Shown piece by piece: positions 14,626 through 21,380 of a stretch of DNA of 22,308 bases. The stretch is taken from the NCBI GenBank assembly GCA_002495065.1, contig DADT01000045.1:16585-38892 (forward strand), read 5' to 3'. Below the pieces are notes generated by a model that was not told the DNA's origin, searched no databases, and worked only from the letters and a program-made list of their open reading frames with translations. Source of the DNA: Methanoregula sp. UBA471. GTDB lineage: Archaea > Halobacteriota > Methanomicrobia > Methanomicrobiales > Methanospirillaceae. Position 1 is the first letter of the stretch, and each line of letters starts with the position of its first letter. Both the position numbers and the translations under genes were made by a program.

Positions 14626-15717
14626 GTGCAGATACCTGTTGCGCGACCGGCTATTGGTCAGGATGAAATCTCCGCAGTTACGGCAGTGCTGGAATCAGGC
14701 AAGCTGGCTGCCGGGGAACATGTCGCAGAGTTTGAGAAACTATTTGCCGATTATTGTGGAACTACCCATGCGATCGCGGTAAACAACGGGACCGCAGCAT
14801 TGCATGCCGCACTGCTGGCCGCAGATATCGGCCATGGCGATGAAGTGATTGTTCCGGCATTTTCGTTTATTGCCACGGCAACGGCAGTGTCGATGACGGG
14901 GGCAAAACCGGTTTTTGCTGATGTGGATGAGCAGACATACAATATTGACCCGCAGAATGTCGAAGATTGCATCACATCGAAAACCAGGGCGGTTATTGGG
15001 GTTCATCTTTTCGGGCAGCCGTTTGACATCCCGGGTATTCAGAATATCTGCGAATCCCATAATCTGGTGTTGATTGAGGACGCAGCCCAGGCACATGGTG
15101 CGATGTGGAACGGGGAAAAAACCGGAAGGTTTGGCAGGTTTGGGTGCTTCTCATTCTACGCGACAAAAAACATGACCACCGGTGAGGGGGGGATGGTTAC
15201 GACCAGCGAGAAGGTGTCTGCCGAACGCCTGCGCCTCATAATCAATCACGGGCAGAGCGAGAAGTACCTCCATACCAGGATCGGGTACAATTACCGCCTG
15301 ACAGATATCGGAGCTGCAATCGGAATTATCCAGTTAAAAAAACTGGAGAAATTCAACAACCGTCGCCGGAAAAATGCTGAGTATTACGATACCCATATCA
15401 GAGTCAAGGGACTTCGCACTCCCTTTGTTTCAGCGGGCATGCACCACGTATATCACCAGTATGTGATACGCTTGACCGATGAATTTCCCATGAAACGGGC
15501 CGATTTCATCGAATACCTGAAGGTAAAAGGTATCGGGACTGCTGTACATTATCCTCTCCCTATCCACCACCAGCCGGTGTATGCAGCTGCGGGCGAACCC
15601 GACTCCTGTCCGACATCAACAGCCCTTGCTTCCTCCGTTCTGAGCATTCCCGTCCATCCTCTGCTGGATCAGAAGGAGATTGCTTATATCTGCGATGTTA
15701 TCAACCGGGTGAAATGA
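14626..15717 (+). CDS. DegT/DnrJ/EryC1/StrS-family sugar aminotransferase (WbpE-like)
   Basis: This PLP-dependent aminotransferase family converts keto sugars on nucleotide carriers to amino sugars. From GTG at 14626 it is 363 aa. PLP-binding features are EDAAQAHGA (151-159, Asp152) and the Schiff-base lysine K181 in SFYATKNMTTGEGG. The C-terminal half has HHVYHQYVIRL and GIGTAVHYPLPIHHQP, typical of the family. GTG is chosen because GGAGTGAT ends 6 nt before it; a TTG two codons upstream would touch the ribosome site. With the next two genes it resembles WbpE-WbpB-WbpA of 3-amino uronic acid synthesis. The WbpD-type acetyltransferase is not seen nearby. The exact sugar is unknown. Confidence 0.9.
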   Translation: MQIPVARPAIGQDEISAVTAVLESGKLAAGEHVAEFEKLFADYCGTTHAIAVNNGTAALHAALLAADIGHGDEVIVPAFSFIATATAVSMTGAKPVFADVDEQTYNIDPQNVEDCITSKTRAVIGVHLFGQPFDIPGIQNICESHNLVLIEDAAQAHGAMWNGEKTGRFGRFGCFSFYATKNMTTGEGGMVTTSEKVSAERLRLIINHGQSEKYLHTRIGYNYRLTDIGAAIGIIQLKKLEKFNNRRRKNAEYYDTHIRVKGLRTPFVSAGMHHVYHQYVIRLTDEFPMKRADFIEYLKVKGIGTAVHYPLPIHHQPVYAAAGEPDSCPTSTALASSVLSIPVHPLLDQKEIAYICDVINRVK

Positions 15718-16623
15718 ATGGATATCGGCGTAATCGGTGTCGGGACCATGGGAAGGAACCATGTCAGGGTGTATTCAGAGTTACGGGGAGTGAACTCTCT
15801 GGGTATTTATGATGTGAATACTCAGGCAGCAAAAGATCTGGGTGAGAAACACGGTGCAACGGTATATGGATCAATCGGGGAACTTCTCGATAACTGCGAT
15901 GCCGTGAGTGTCGTTGTACCGACCCCTTTCCACTCATCAGTTGTCAGGCAGGTATTTTCCAGGAAAAAATCCGTTCTCATTGAAAAACCAATCTGTGCCA
16001 CATCGGATGAAGCGAAACAATTGATGAAAAAGGCGCCGGAAGGCATTACCATTGGTGTCGGGCATATAGAACGGTTCAATCCGATTGTTGCTGAAATTAA
16101 AAAGATTATTGATAAGCCCCTCTACATGGAGTTAAAACGCCACAACCCCGCATCTGCACGTATTACGGGTAGTTCTGTTGTTGAGGACCTGATGATTCAT
16201 GATATCGACATACTCCTGAACGTATTCTTCCCGAATCCCAGCAATATTCACAGCGTTGGCAATGAGGATATCATGAGTGTACTGATGAAATGCAACGGCA
16301 TTCCGGTTTCACTGTCTGCAAGCCGGAGGGCATCGAAAAAGGTCCGGTCATTTTATGTTGAAGACGCAGATTTTACCCTTGAAGGCAATTTCATGACACA
16401 GGAAGTGAATATCTACCGTAAACCCGGTCAGTACCAGATTGAAGCGGAGCGATATGTCCAGGAAAATATCATTGAAAAAGTAATGTTGAATAAGGTCGAA
16501 CCGCTGAGGCGCGAACTGGAAACGTTCATAGACTGCGTGAACAAGAACCGGCCGTTCCCGATTACTCCGGAACAGGCAATACTGAACCTCGAATTCTGCG
16601 AAAAAATCTGTTCTGCAACGTAA
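15718..16623 (+). CDS. Gfo/Idh/MocA-family oxidoreductase (WbpB-like)
   Basis: This is an NAD(P)-dependent sugar oxidoreductase of 301 aa. The Rossmann motif GVGTMG is at 7-12, the family EKP motif at 89-91, and GHIERFNP at 115-122. A conserved HDID segment (IHDIDIL) follows in the catalytic domain. In WbpB-like enzymes the product is a 3-keto nucleotide sugar, which the adjacent aminotransferase would aminate; this pairing is inferred from gene order. The ATG directly abuts the upstream TGA, so translation is probably coupled. Confidence 0.88.
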   Translation: MDIGVIGVGTMGRNHVRVYSELRGVNSLGIYDVNTQAAKDLGEKHGATVYGSIGELLDNCDAVSVVVPTPFHSSVVRQVFSRKKSVLIEKPICATSDEAKQLMKKAPEGITIGVGHIERFNPIVAEIKKIIDKPLYMELKRHNPASARITGSSVVEDLMIHDIDILLNVFFPNPSNIHSVGNEDIMSVLMKCNGIPVSLSASRRASKKVRSFYVEDADFTLEGNFMTQEVNIYRKPGQYQIEAERYVQENIIEKVMLNKVEPLRRELETFIDCVNKNRPFPITPEQAILNLEFCEKICSAT

Positions 16624-16642
16624 ATATGGAGCGATTCTGACC

Positions 16643-18073
16643 ATGACACTGAGAGCACTGATACAGAAACGGGGACCTGTTAAAAAAATCGGGGTCGTCG
16701 GTATGGGTTATGTAGGTATTCCCGCAGCAGCGCTTTTTGCAGATTCGGCAGCGGTTGATTTTGTCATCGGGTTCCAGCGCAATTCGCCATCTTCCGGTTA
16801 TAAGATTGAAATGCTGAACCGGGGGGAAAGTCCGCTTAAAGGCGAAGAGCCCGGCCTTGAAGAACTCCTCAAAAAGATTATTGCAGCAAAGAAATTTTCA
16901 TGTACTTCTGATTTCACAAAAATCGCTGGACTCGATGCAGTAACGCTTTCAATCCAGACCCCTTTTTTAAACAAAGAAGACCTCCTCCCCGATTTTTCCG
17001 CCCTGACTGATGGTATCGGGATGGTCGGGCACTATCTCTCACCGGGAATGTTGGTTGTTCTTGAATCCACCATTACACCGGGAACGACCGTTACCCTGGC
17101 TAAAGAGATTCTTGAACGGCAGTCCGGACTGAAGGCTGGTATTGATTTTGCTCTTGCGCATGCACCAGAGCGTGTCATGGCAGGCAGGCTCCTGCGTAAT
17201 ATCCGGGAACATGACCGTGTGGTCGGAGGTATTGATGAGGTCAGCACACAGCGGGCTGCAGAACTCTACACCCTGGTTCTCACTCGTGGCAGGATCATCC
17301 CGATGTCGGCGACTGCGGCAGAAGTGACAAAGACCACGGAAAATACATTCCGGGATCTCCAGATTGCTGCGATAAATGAGCTTGCGCTCTATTGTGAAGC
17401 AATGGGAATTAATGTGTACGATGTCAGGAGAGGAGTTGACAGTCTCAAAGGTGAGGGCATTACCCGTGCCGTGCTCTGGCCGGGTGCCGGAGTGGGTGGA
17501 CATTGCCTGACAAAAGATACCTATCATCTCGAGAGGGGAGTCCAGGTGCTGGGAAAGGATCTCCTTGATTACCCGGCGGGGGAGCCGTCACTCTATATCC
17601 TGGCCCGCCGGATCAATGATTTCATGCCCACCCATATGTTCCGTCTCACCACTGATGCCCTGAAACGGGTCGGATGCCCTTTGAAAGGGGCGAAGGTGGC
17701 AATTCTTGGGTGGGCGTTCCTTGCCAATTCTGATGATACGCGCAATACGCCGTCCGAACCATTCCGGGATTGCCTGATCCAGGCCGGTTCATCCGTAACC
17801 GTTCACGACCCTTATGTCATGAAATACCCTGATGTACCCATTCTCCAGGATCTTGACGATACGATCAGAGGAGCGGACGCCATCGTAATCTTTGCCGGGC
17901 ATAACCAGTATAAAAACCTGGATCCGGATCATATGCTGAAGCTTGCCGGAAAAGGGCACCCGGTAATTATTGACGGGCGAAATATGATAGATCCCGACGT
18001 GTATATCCGGCACGGATTTGTCTATAAGGGAATCGGACGTGGCGATAAAAATATGCACAAAATTTCGGGGTAA
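16643..18073 (+). CDS. Nucleotide-sugar 6-dehydrogenase (UDP-ManNAc/GlcNAc type)
   Basis: This 476-aa enzyme of the UDP-glucose/GDP-mannose dehydrogenase family oxidises C6 of a nucleotide sugar to a uronic acid, using two NAD. It has the NAD site GVVGMGYVGIP (17-27), an STITPGTT loop (142-149), APERVMAGR (174-182), ENTFRDLQIAAINE (233-246), catalytic Cys288 in GVGGHCLTKD, and the C-terminal domain GWAFLANSDDTRNTPS. It resembles N-acetyl-hexosamine uronate enzymes (WbpA/WecC) more than UDP-glucose dehydrogenase, by eye. GGAG lies about 12 nt before the ATG, 19 nt after the upstream stop. It is the third gene of the operon and ends before a hairpin-T7 terminator. Confidence 0.92.
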   Translation: MTLRALIQKRGPVKKIGVVGMGYVGIPAAALFADSAAVDFVIGFQRNSPSSGYKIEMLNRGESPLKGEEPGLEELLKKIIAAKKFSCTSDFTKIAGLDAVTLSIQTPFLNKEDLLPDFSALTDGIGMVGHYLSPGMLVVLESTITPGTTVTLAKEILERQSGLKAGIDFALAHAPERVMAGRLLRNIREHDRVVGGIDEVSTQRAAELYTLVLTRGRIIPMSATAAEVTKTTENTFRDLQIAAINELALYCEAMGINVYDVRRGVDSLKGEGITRAVLWPGAGVGGHCLTKDTYHLERGVQVLGKDLLDYPAGEPSLYILARRINDFMPTHMFRLTTDALKRVGCPLKGAKVAILGWAFLANSDDTRNTPSEPFRDCLIQAGSSVTVHDPYVMKYPDVPILQDLDDTIRGADAIVIFAGHNQYKNLDPDHMLKLAGKGHPVIIDGRNMIDPDVYIRHGFVYKGIGRGDKNMHKISG

Positions 18074-18107
18074 TACCGGGTATTTGTCTCGTACTGATTA
18101 TCGTCCG

Positions 18108-18127
18108 GTTCCCGTGGAACTTTTTTT
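18108..18127 (+). terminator. Hairpin plus T7 terminator of the sugar operon
   Basis: GTTCC (18108-18112) and GGAAC (18116-18120) form a short stem with a CGT loop, followed directly by seven T bases (18121-18127). It lies 35 nt after the dehydrogenase stop. Confidence 0.65.
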
Positions 18128-18190
18128 AAAAAAATCCTCTCTTATGTTCCAGGTACACACCTGATATGTCCCAAATCTGAATAACAATAA

Positions 18191-18200
18191 GGTATAAATC
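18191..18200 (+). promoter_or_regulatory. TATA box of the glycosyltransferase gene
   Basis: GGTATAAATC lies about 30 nt before the ATG at 18225. The spacing predicts transcription starting within a few bases of the ATG, so the mRNA would be nearly leaderless. GGAAG at about 18208 would then be upstream of the transcript. Confidence 0.5.
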
Positions 18201-18224
18201 AGAATTTGGAAGATGTAATACAGA

Positions 18225-19346
18225 ATGCTCATCTCTCTCGCTGCATTGCTTCTCTTTTTCTCGCTGATTCCCTACATGGTTTATTTTTTCGGCATATATT
18301 TCGGGAAAAAACCTGCCCGGATTGCACCTCTTCAGAACTACCCCTGCATCAGCATCATCATCTCTGCCTACAATGAAGAACAGGTTATCGGGAAAAGAAT
18401 TGCAAATATCAAAGAGTGCCATTACCCACAGGAGCGGTATGAATTATTGCTTGTTGACGACTGCTCGAGTGACAATACAAAAAATCTGGCAAAAATCTCT
18501 CTGGAACAATCTGGAATAGACTACCGTATAATCGCAAATGCCGAACGTCTCGGTCCGACCAGGTCCTACAATTCTGCAATCGGGAAGGCAAAATACCCCA
18601 TCGTGGTGACTACCGATGCCGATGTTTTTTTTGAACCCGATGCACTCAGTCACCTTATCGGACGATTGTTAAGTGATAAAAGAATCGCCGCCGTGACCGG
18701 GGAACTCAGACCGCTCATGAACACGGCCAGTACCACGATACTGGAAGGGATGTACCGATCATTTTTCGGGCGGATGTGCGAATGGGAAAGCGCTCATGAA
18801 TCCACCTATAATTTTAATGGTGCCCTGGTTGCTTTCCGATCAGATCTCATCACCAGGATAAATGATAAGCAAGGCGCCGATGATGCAAATACTGCTTTTG
18901 AGGCAATCCGGAGAGGATATCGTGCGGTGTATGAGAGTAAATCCATTGTTTATGAGATCATCCCCCGGAGTTTTAAAACCCAGTTCCGACAAAAAACCCG
19001 GCGGGCAACAGGCCTCATTGAAGCAACCCTATCAAATCTTGATCTTCTGGGGAGAAAAAATCAGTTCTGCCGGTTTTTTTACCCGATGAGGATTTTTATG
19101 TATGTGATTACACCCCCTCTTTTTTTCCTGTCGGTAATGGTACTCTTCCTGGGAGTATTCCTGTTCAATCCGCTGCTTTTCGTTATCCTGATTATCATCC
19201 TGTCGGGTGCCGGAATTCTGTGGAGAAAAAATCTGGCCTTTGCTTTTGTCCTGAACCAGATTTATCTCATTGGTGGCCTGCTGAATCTTGGGAAAGACAT
19301 GCGGGTATGGGAGAGTACATCGGATAAGAAAAAAAATTCATCCTGA
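18225..19346 (+). CDS. Membrane-bound family 2 glycosyltransferase
   Basis: The 373-aa protein has an N-terminal transmembrane segment (about 2-25), a cytosolic GT-A domain and two to three hydrophobic segments in the last 90 residues. GT2 motifs are IIISAYNEE (44-52), VDDCSSDNT (77-85), the metal-binding TTDADVFFE (119-127), GADDANTAFEAIRRG (217-231) and QKTRRATG (256-263). This form adds sugars to a lipid carrier or exports a polysaccharide. Together with the adjacent nucleotide-sugar genes it suggests surface-glycan or S-layer N-glycan assembly (inference). It has its own promoter, separated from the sugar operon by a terminator. The C-terminus is Lys-rich (DKKKNSS). Confidence 0.9.
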   Translation: MLISLAALLLFFSLIPYMVYFFGIYFGKKPARIAPLQNYPCISIIISAYNEEQVIGKRIANIKECHYPQERYELLLVDDCSSDNTKNLAKISLEQSGIDYRIIANAERLGPTRSYNSAIGKAKYPIVVTTDADVFFEPDALSHLIGRLLSDKRIAAVTGELRPLMNTASTTILEGMYRSFFGRMCEWESAHESTYNFNGALVAFRSDLITRINDKQGADDANTAFEAIRRGYRAVYESKSIVYEIIPRSFKTQFRQKTRRATGLIEATLSNLDLLGRKNQFCRFFYPMRIFMYVITPPLFFLSVMVLFLGVFLFNPLLFVILIIILSGAGILWRKNLAFAFVLNQIYLIGGLLNLGKDMRVWESTSDKKKNSS

Positions 19347-19384
19347 TATGCGGATTTTCAAAATTACGATTTTTCGGCTTAGTA

Positions 19385-19591
19385 GATACGGGCATGAACG
19401 GGAATGGTTCTCACCCAAACCATGAAAAATTGTGTGACCAGCATCTGTAACAGGCTCTTGAGAGTCAGGGGCGGAGTTTTCAGCTCATTGGAGCGCCGCG
19501 GGGGCGTCCCTTTTTGGTGCGGTGCAGGTCATCGCAACAGCGGGATTGGCACTTCCCGAAATTTCTGGAATTATGTATTTTTCATGGGAAA
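19385..19591 (+). repeat. Repeat module R3, copy C
   Basis: This is the direct copy of 12281-12490. It carries a perfect 11-bp inverted repeat, CCATGAAAAAT (19420-19430) and ATTTTTCATGG (19577-19587). The main stem is GCGCCGC/GCGGTGC: the one change relative to copy B turns a G-C pair into a G-U pair, so pairing in RNA would be kept. The right end CATGGGAAA runs directly into R2. Confidence 0.84.
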
Positions 19592-19786
19592 TCCTAAAAA
19601 TATTTTTTTTAACGCTCTCAGATGGTTACGGCATGTAATGCCACCTTCCCCGCCGCTGTGGCACCCCCAAGAGCGATAACTTCAGAGAAGGTAATACGAC
19701 ACAATCACAAACCGCAGGGGCGGTTCGGGGGGACAGGCACTGTCCCCTCCGTAAATAGGTACCATTTGTTGTAAACTTAGGGTGCC
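19588..19786 (-). repeat. Repeat module R2, copy C (reverse orientation)
   Basis: This is the reverse complement of the R2 copies at 9426 and 12729. The ends are GAAATCCTAA (19588-19597) and a partly decayed TTAGGGT (19777-19783). The GGGGACAG/CTGTCCCC hairpin is perfect (19729-19736, 19740-19747). In R2 orientation, TGCCAC/GTGGCA and GGCAT/ATGCC stems can also be drawn. Confidence 0.83.
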
Positions 19787-19838
19787 AACAAAGTCGATTT
19801 TTGTGTTTTGGGTGAAGCAATCGTTGAGCAGTAATTAA

Positions 19839-20564
19839 TTATTTTCTTGCGATGGTAATATACCCGGAATGGCAGACACTGGTGGATGGTCTGGTTCCCC
19901 GTTTTGAGCGGGTCATCTCCCGTTCGATCAGCTCGTGGGTGTGCACTTCACTGAAAAGCATCTGTGCAGCATCGACAACGATAGACATCTGCTCTAAAAA
20001 TGGAGTATAACATGCGAGATACCCCCCGGATTTTAAAAGAGACTGTGCATGCGTAATATGTTCGGGCTGGATTTGCATATCGAGATGCACGACATCAAAC
20101 AGCCCGTCGGATGAGAGAAAATCGGCAGCAACAGCTTCAACATTCCTGAGTTTTGCCTCGTTGATGTTCTTCAGCGCAAGTGCAGAGAACTCCGGGCGCA
20201 CTTCATACGTCCTGACCGTTTTTGCAACCCCGCCGAAATAAATCGCGGCAATGCCACTTCCGGTACCCGCATCAAGCACGTCATCATGGTGATTCATACC
20301 GGTATATGCGATCACCAGCCCGATATCCTTGGGAAGCATCGGTGCGCCTGACCGTTTCCCGTGAGTGAAAAAATCGGTCGGACGGGGGATACGAACAATG
20401 AACCTGGATCCGCTGTGGGTTGTCAGGACATCCCCGCCTTTTGCACCGATCAGGGATCCGAGATCAATCTGGCCCTTGTCGGTGGAAAGCGTTCCCACCC
20501 CAGCCCTGGTAAAGAATTCCCTCCCTTCTCCGACGAGAAGTACACGATCTCCGGCTTCGATCAT
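19839..20564 (-). CDS. trmI: tRNA (adenine-N1)-methyltransferase TrmI
   Basis: TrmI uses S-adenosylmethionine to make 1-methyladenosine in the tRNA T-loop (position 58, and 57 in archaea). The 241-aa protein has the small N-terminal beta domain (VLLVGEGREFFTRAG), the GAKGGDVL segment, and PTDFFTHGKRSGAPMLPKDIGLVI before the core. The SAM motif is DAGTGSGIAAIYFGG (98-112), and the family's HLDMQIQPEHI follows. The length is normal for archaea. Its ATG overlaps the NAC stop by 4 nt (ATGA). It is the last gene of the operon. Confidence 0.93.
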   Translation of the reverse strand: MIEAGDRVLLVGEGREFFTRAGVGTLSTDKGQIDLGSLIGAKGGDVLTTHSGSRFIVRIPRPTDFFTHGKRSGAPMLPKDIGLVIAYTGMNHHDDVLDAGTGSGIAAIYFGGVAKTVRTYEVRPEFSALALKNINEAKLRNVEAVAADFLSSDGLFDVVHLDMQIQPEHITHAQSLLKSGGYLACYTPFLEQMSIVVDAAQMLFSEVHTHELIEREMTRSKRGTRPSTSVCHSGYITIARK

Positions 20565-20902
20565 GACCCGGAGAGGAGCATTATCGCTTCGGCTATATCG
20601 CCTTTCGTCGTTACAAGTGTGTCTTTTGCCTTCTCCTCAGAAACATTTGCCTGAGCTGCCACCATTGCTACATCCTCTTTCGGAATATCCGGTGCCGCTC
20701 CCTCAAACCTTGGTTCTCCGATTATCTGATAGGTGGTTGTACCCTGCATGGTCATAGCCGTCACTTCAGCACCATCGAAGATGTAATTTCCCTTCGGTGT
20801 TTTAATGACGATACTTATAACGTCCTCAATCTGCTCGACCTGCATGCCGAGCTTCTTCATCATCGCCTTCATCTGGCGTGGATTGATATTTCCCGGAAGC
20901 AT
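20561..20902 (-). CDS. nac: Nascent polypeptide-associated complex protein (archaeal NAC)
   Basis: Archaeal NAC is a homodimeric ribosome-associated factor that contacts nascent chains. The 113-aa protein has the short N-terminal basic helix (NPRQMKAMMKKLGM), the NAC beta-barrel (VISIVIKTPKGNYIFDGAEV, with TYQIIGEP) and a C-terminal UBA domain (DVAMVAAQANVSEEKAKDTL). ATG at 20902 is preferred because MLPGNINPRQMK matches the family N-terminus; a GTG three codons upstream (20911) is possible. The gene overlaps the PUA frame by 77 nt and is coupled to trmI downstream. Confidence 0.93.
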   Translation of the reverse strand: MLPGNINPRQMKAMMKKLGMQVEQIEDVISIVIKTPKGNYIFDGAEVTAMTMQGTTTYQIIGEPRFEGAAPDIPKEDVAMVAAQANVSEEKAKDTLVTTKGDIAEAIMLLSGS

Positions 20903-21380
20903 CCTTCTCACTACCCTGCCGTACTTTTACCGCTACTCCGTAATTAAATGCAAGCATTTCAGCACCTGATACGGATGCAGCCCCGCATGCTATCAGCCTG
21001 TCGTTATCCGACACTACGAGTACATCGTCTCCCGCGCGGATAACCGGATCAGCCGCAATCACGTGTTTTGCAAAGGCGTTCTTTCCCTGTGCGACGTATT
21101 CTGCCACATCATCACGGATAACGACCCGGTAACCGGGTGCCGGAAGCAGGCGCTGAAGACGTTTCGCACCTTCGATACCGAGTGTCAGCCTGCCATCCGA
21201 AGCCCGGACGGTTGCAAGGCGAACCCCTCCATCGAGGACCTGGCGGATCCTTCCGGTAGTCGAAAAGATGAACGTGCAGCCTTCACCAAAAAGCCCGGTT
21301 CCCACACCGCCTCCGAACTGGTAATCAGCGATGGTCTGAACCCGCCGCAGCGAATTGTTCTCCGAGTATTTTGTTGACAC
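20826..21380 (-). CDS. PUA domain RNA-binding protein with probably extended C-terminus
   Basis: The family is an archaeal protein with an N-terminal domain (LRRVQTIADYQFGGGVGTGLF) and a C-terminal PUA RNA-binding domain (about residues 75-155, including AAGDPV-like and YGVAVKVRQG strands). The PUA domain ends at VRQG, but the frame continues for about 28 hydrophilic residues through the NAC start region. Tandem stops TAG-TGA at 20913-20908 lie in another frame immediately after VRQG, so the extension may come from a 1-nt change. Start: GTG at 21380 has AGGAG 10 nt upstream; a CTG at 21350, nearer the conserved region, is an alternative. It overlaps the DHH gene end by 56 nt. Confidence 0.82.
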   Translation of the reverse strand: MSTKYSENNSLRRVQTIADYQFGGGVGTGLFGEGCTFIFSTTGRIRQVLDGGVRLATVRASDGRLTLGIEGAKRLQRLLPAPGYRVVIRDDVAEYVAQGKNAFAKHVIAADPVIRAGDDVLVVSDNDRLIACGAASVSGAEMLAFNYGVAVKVRQGSEKDASGKYQSTPDEGDDEEARHAGRAD

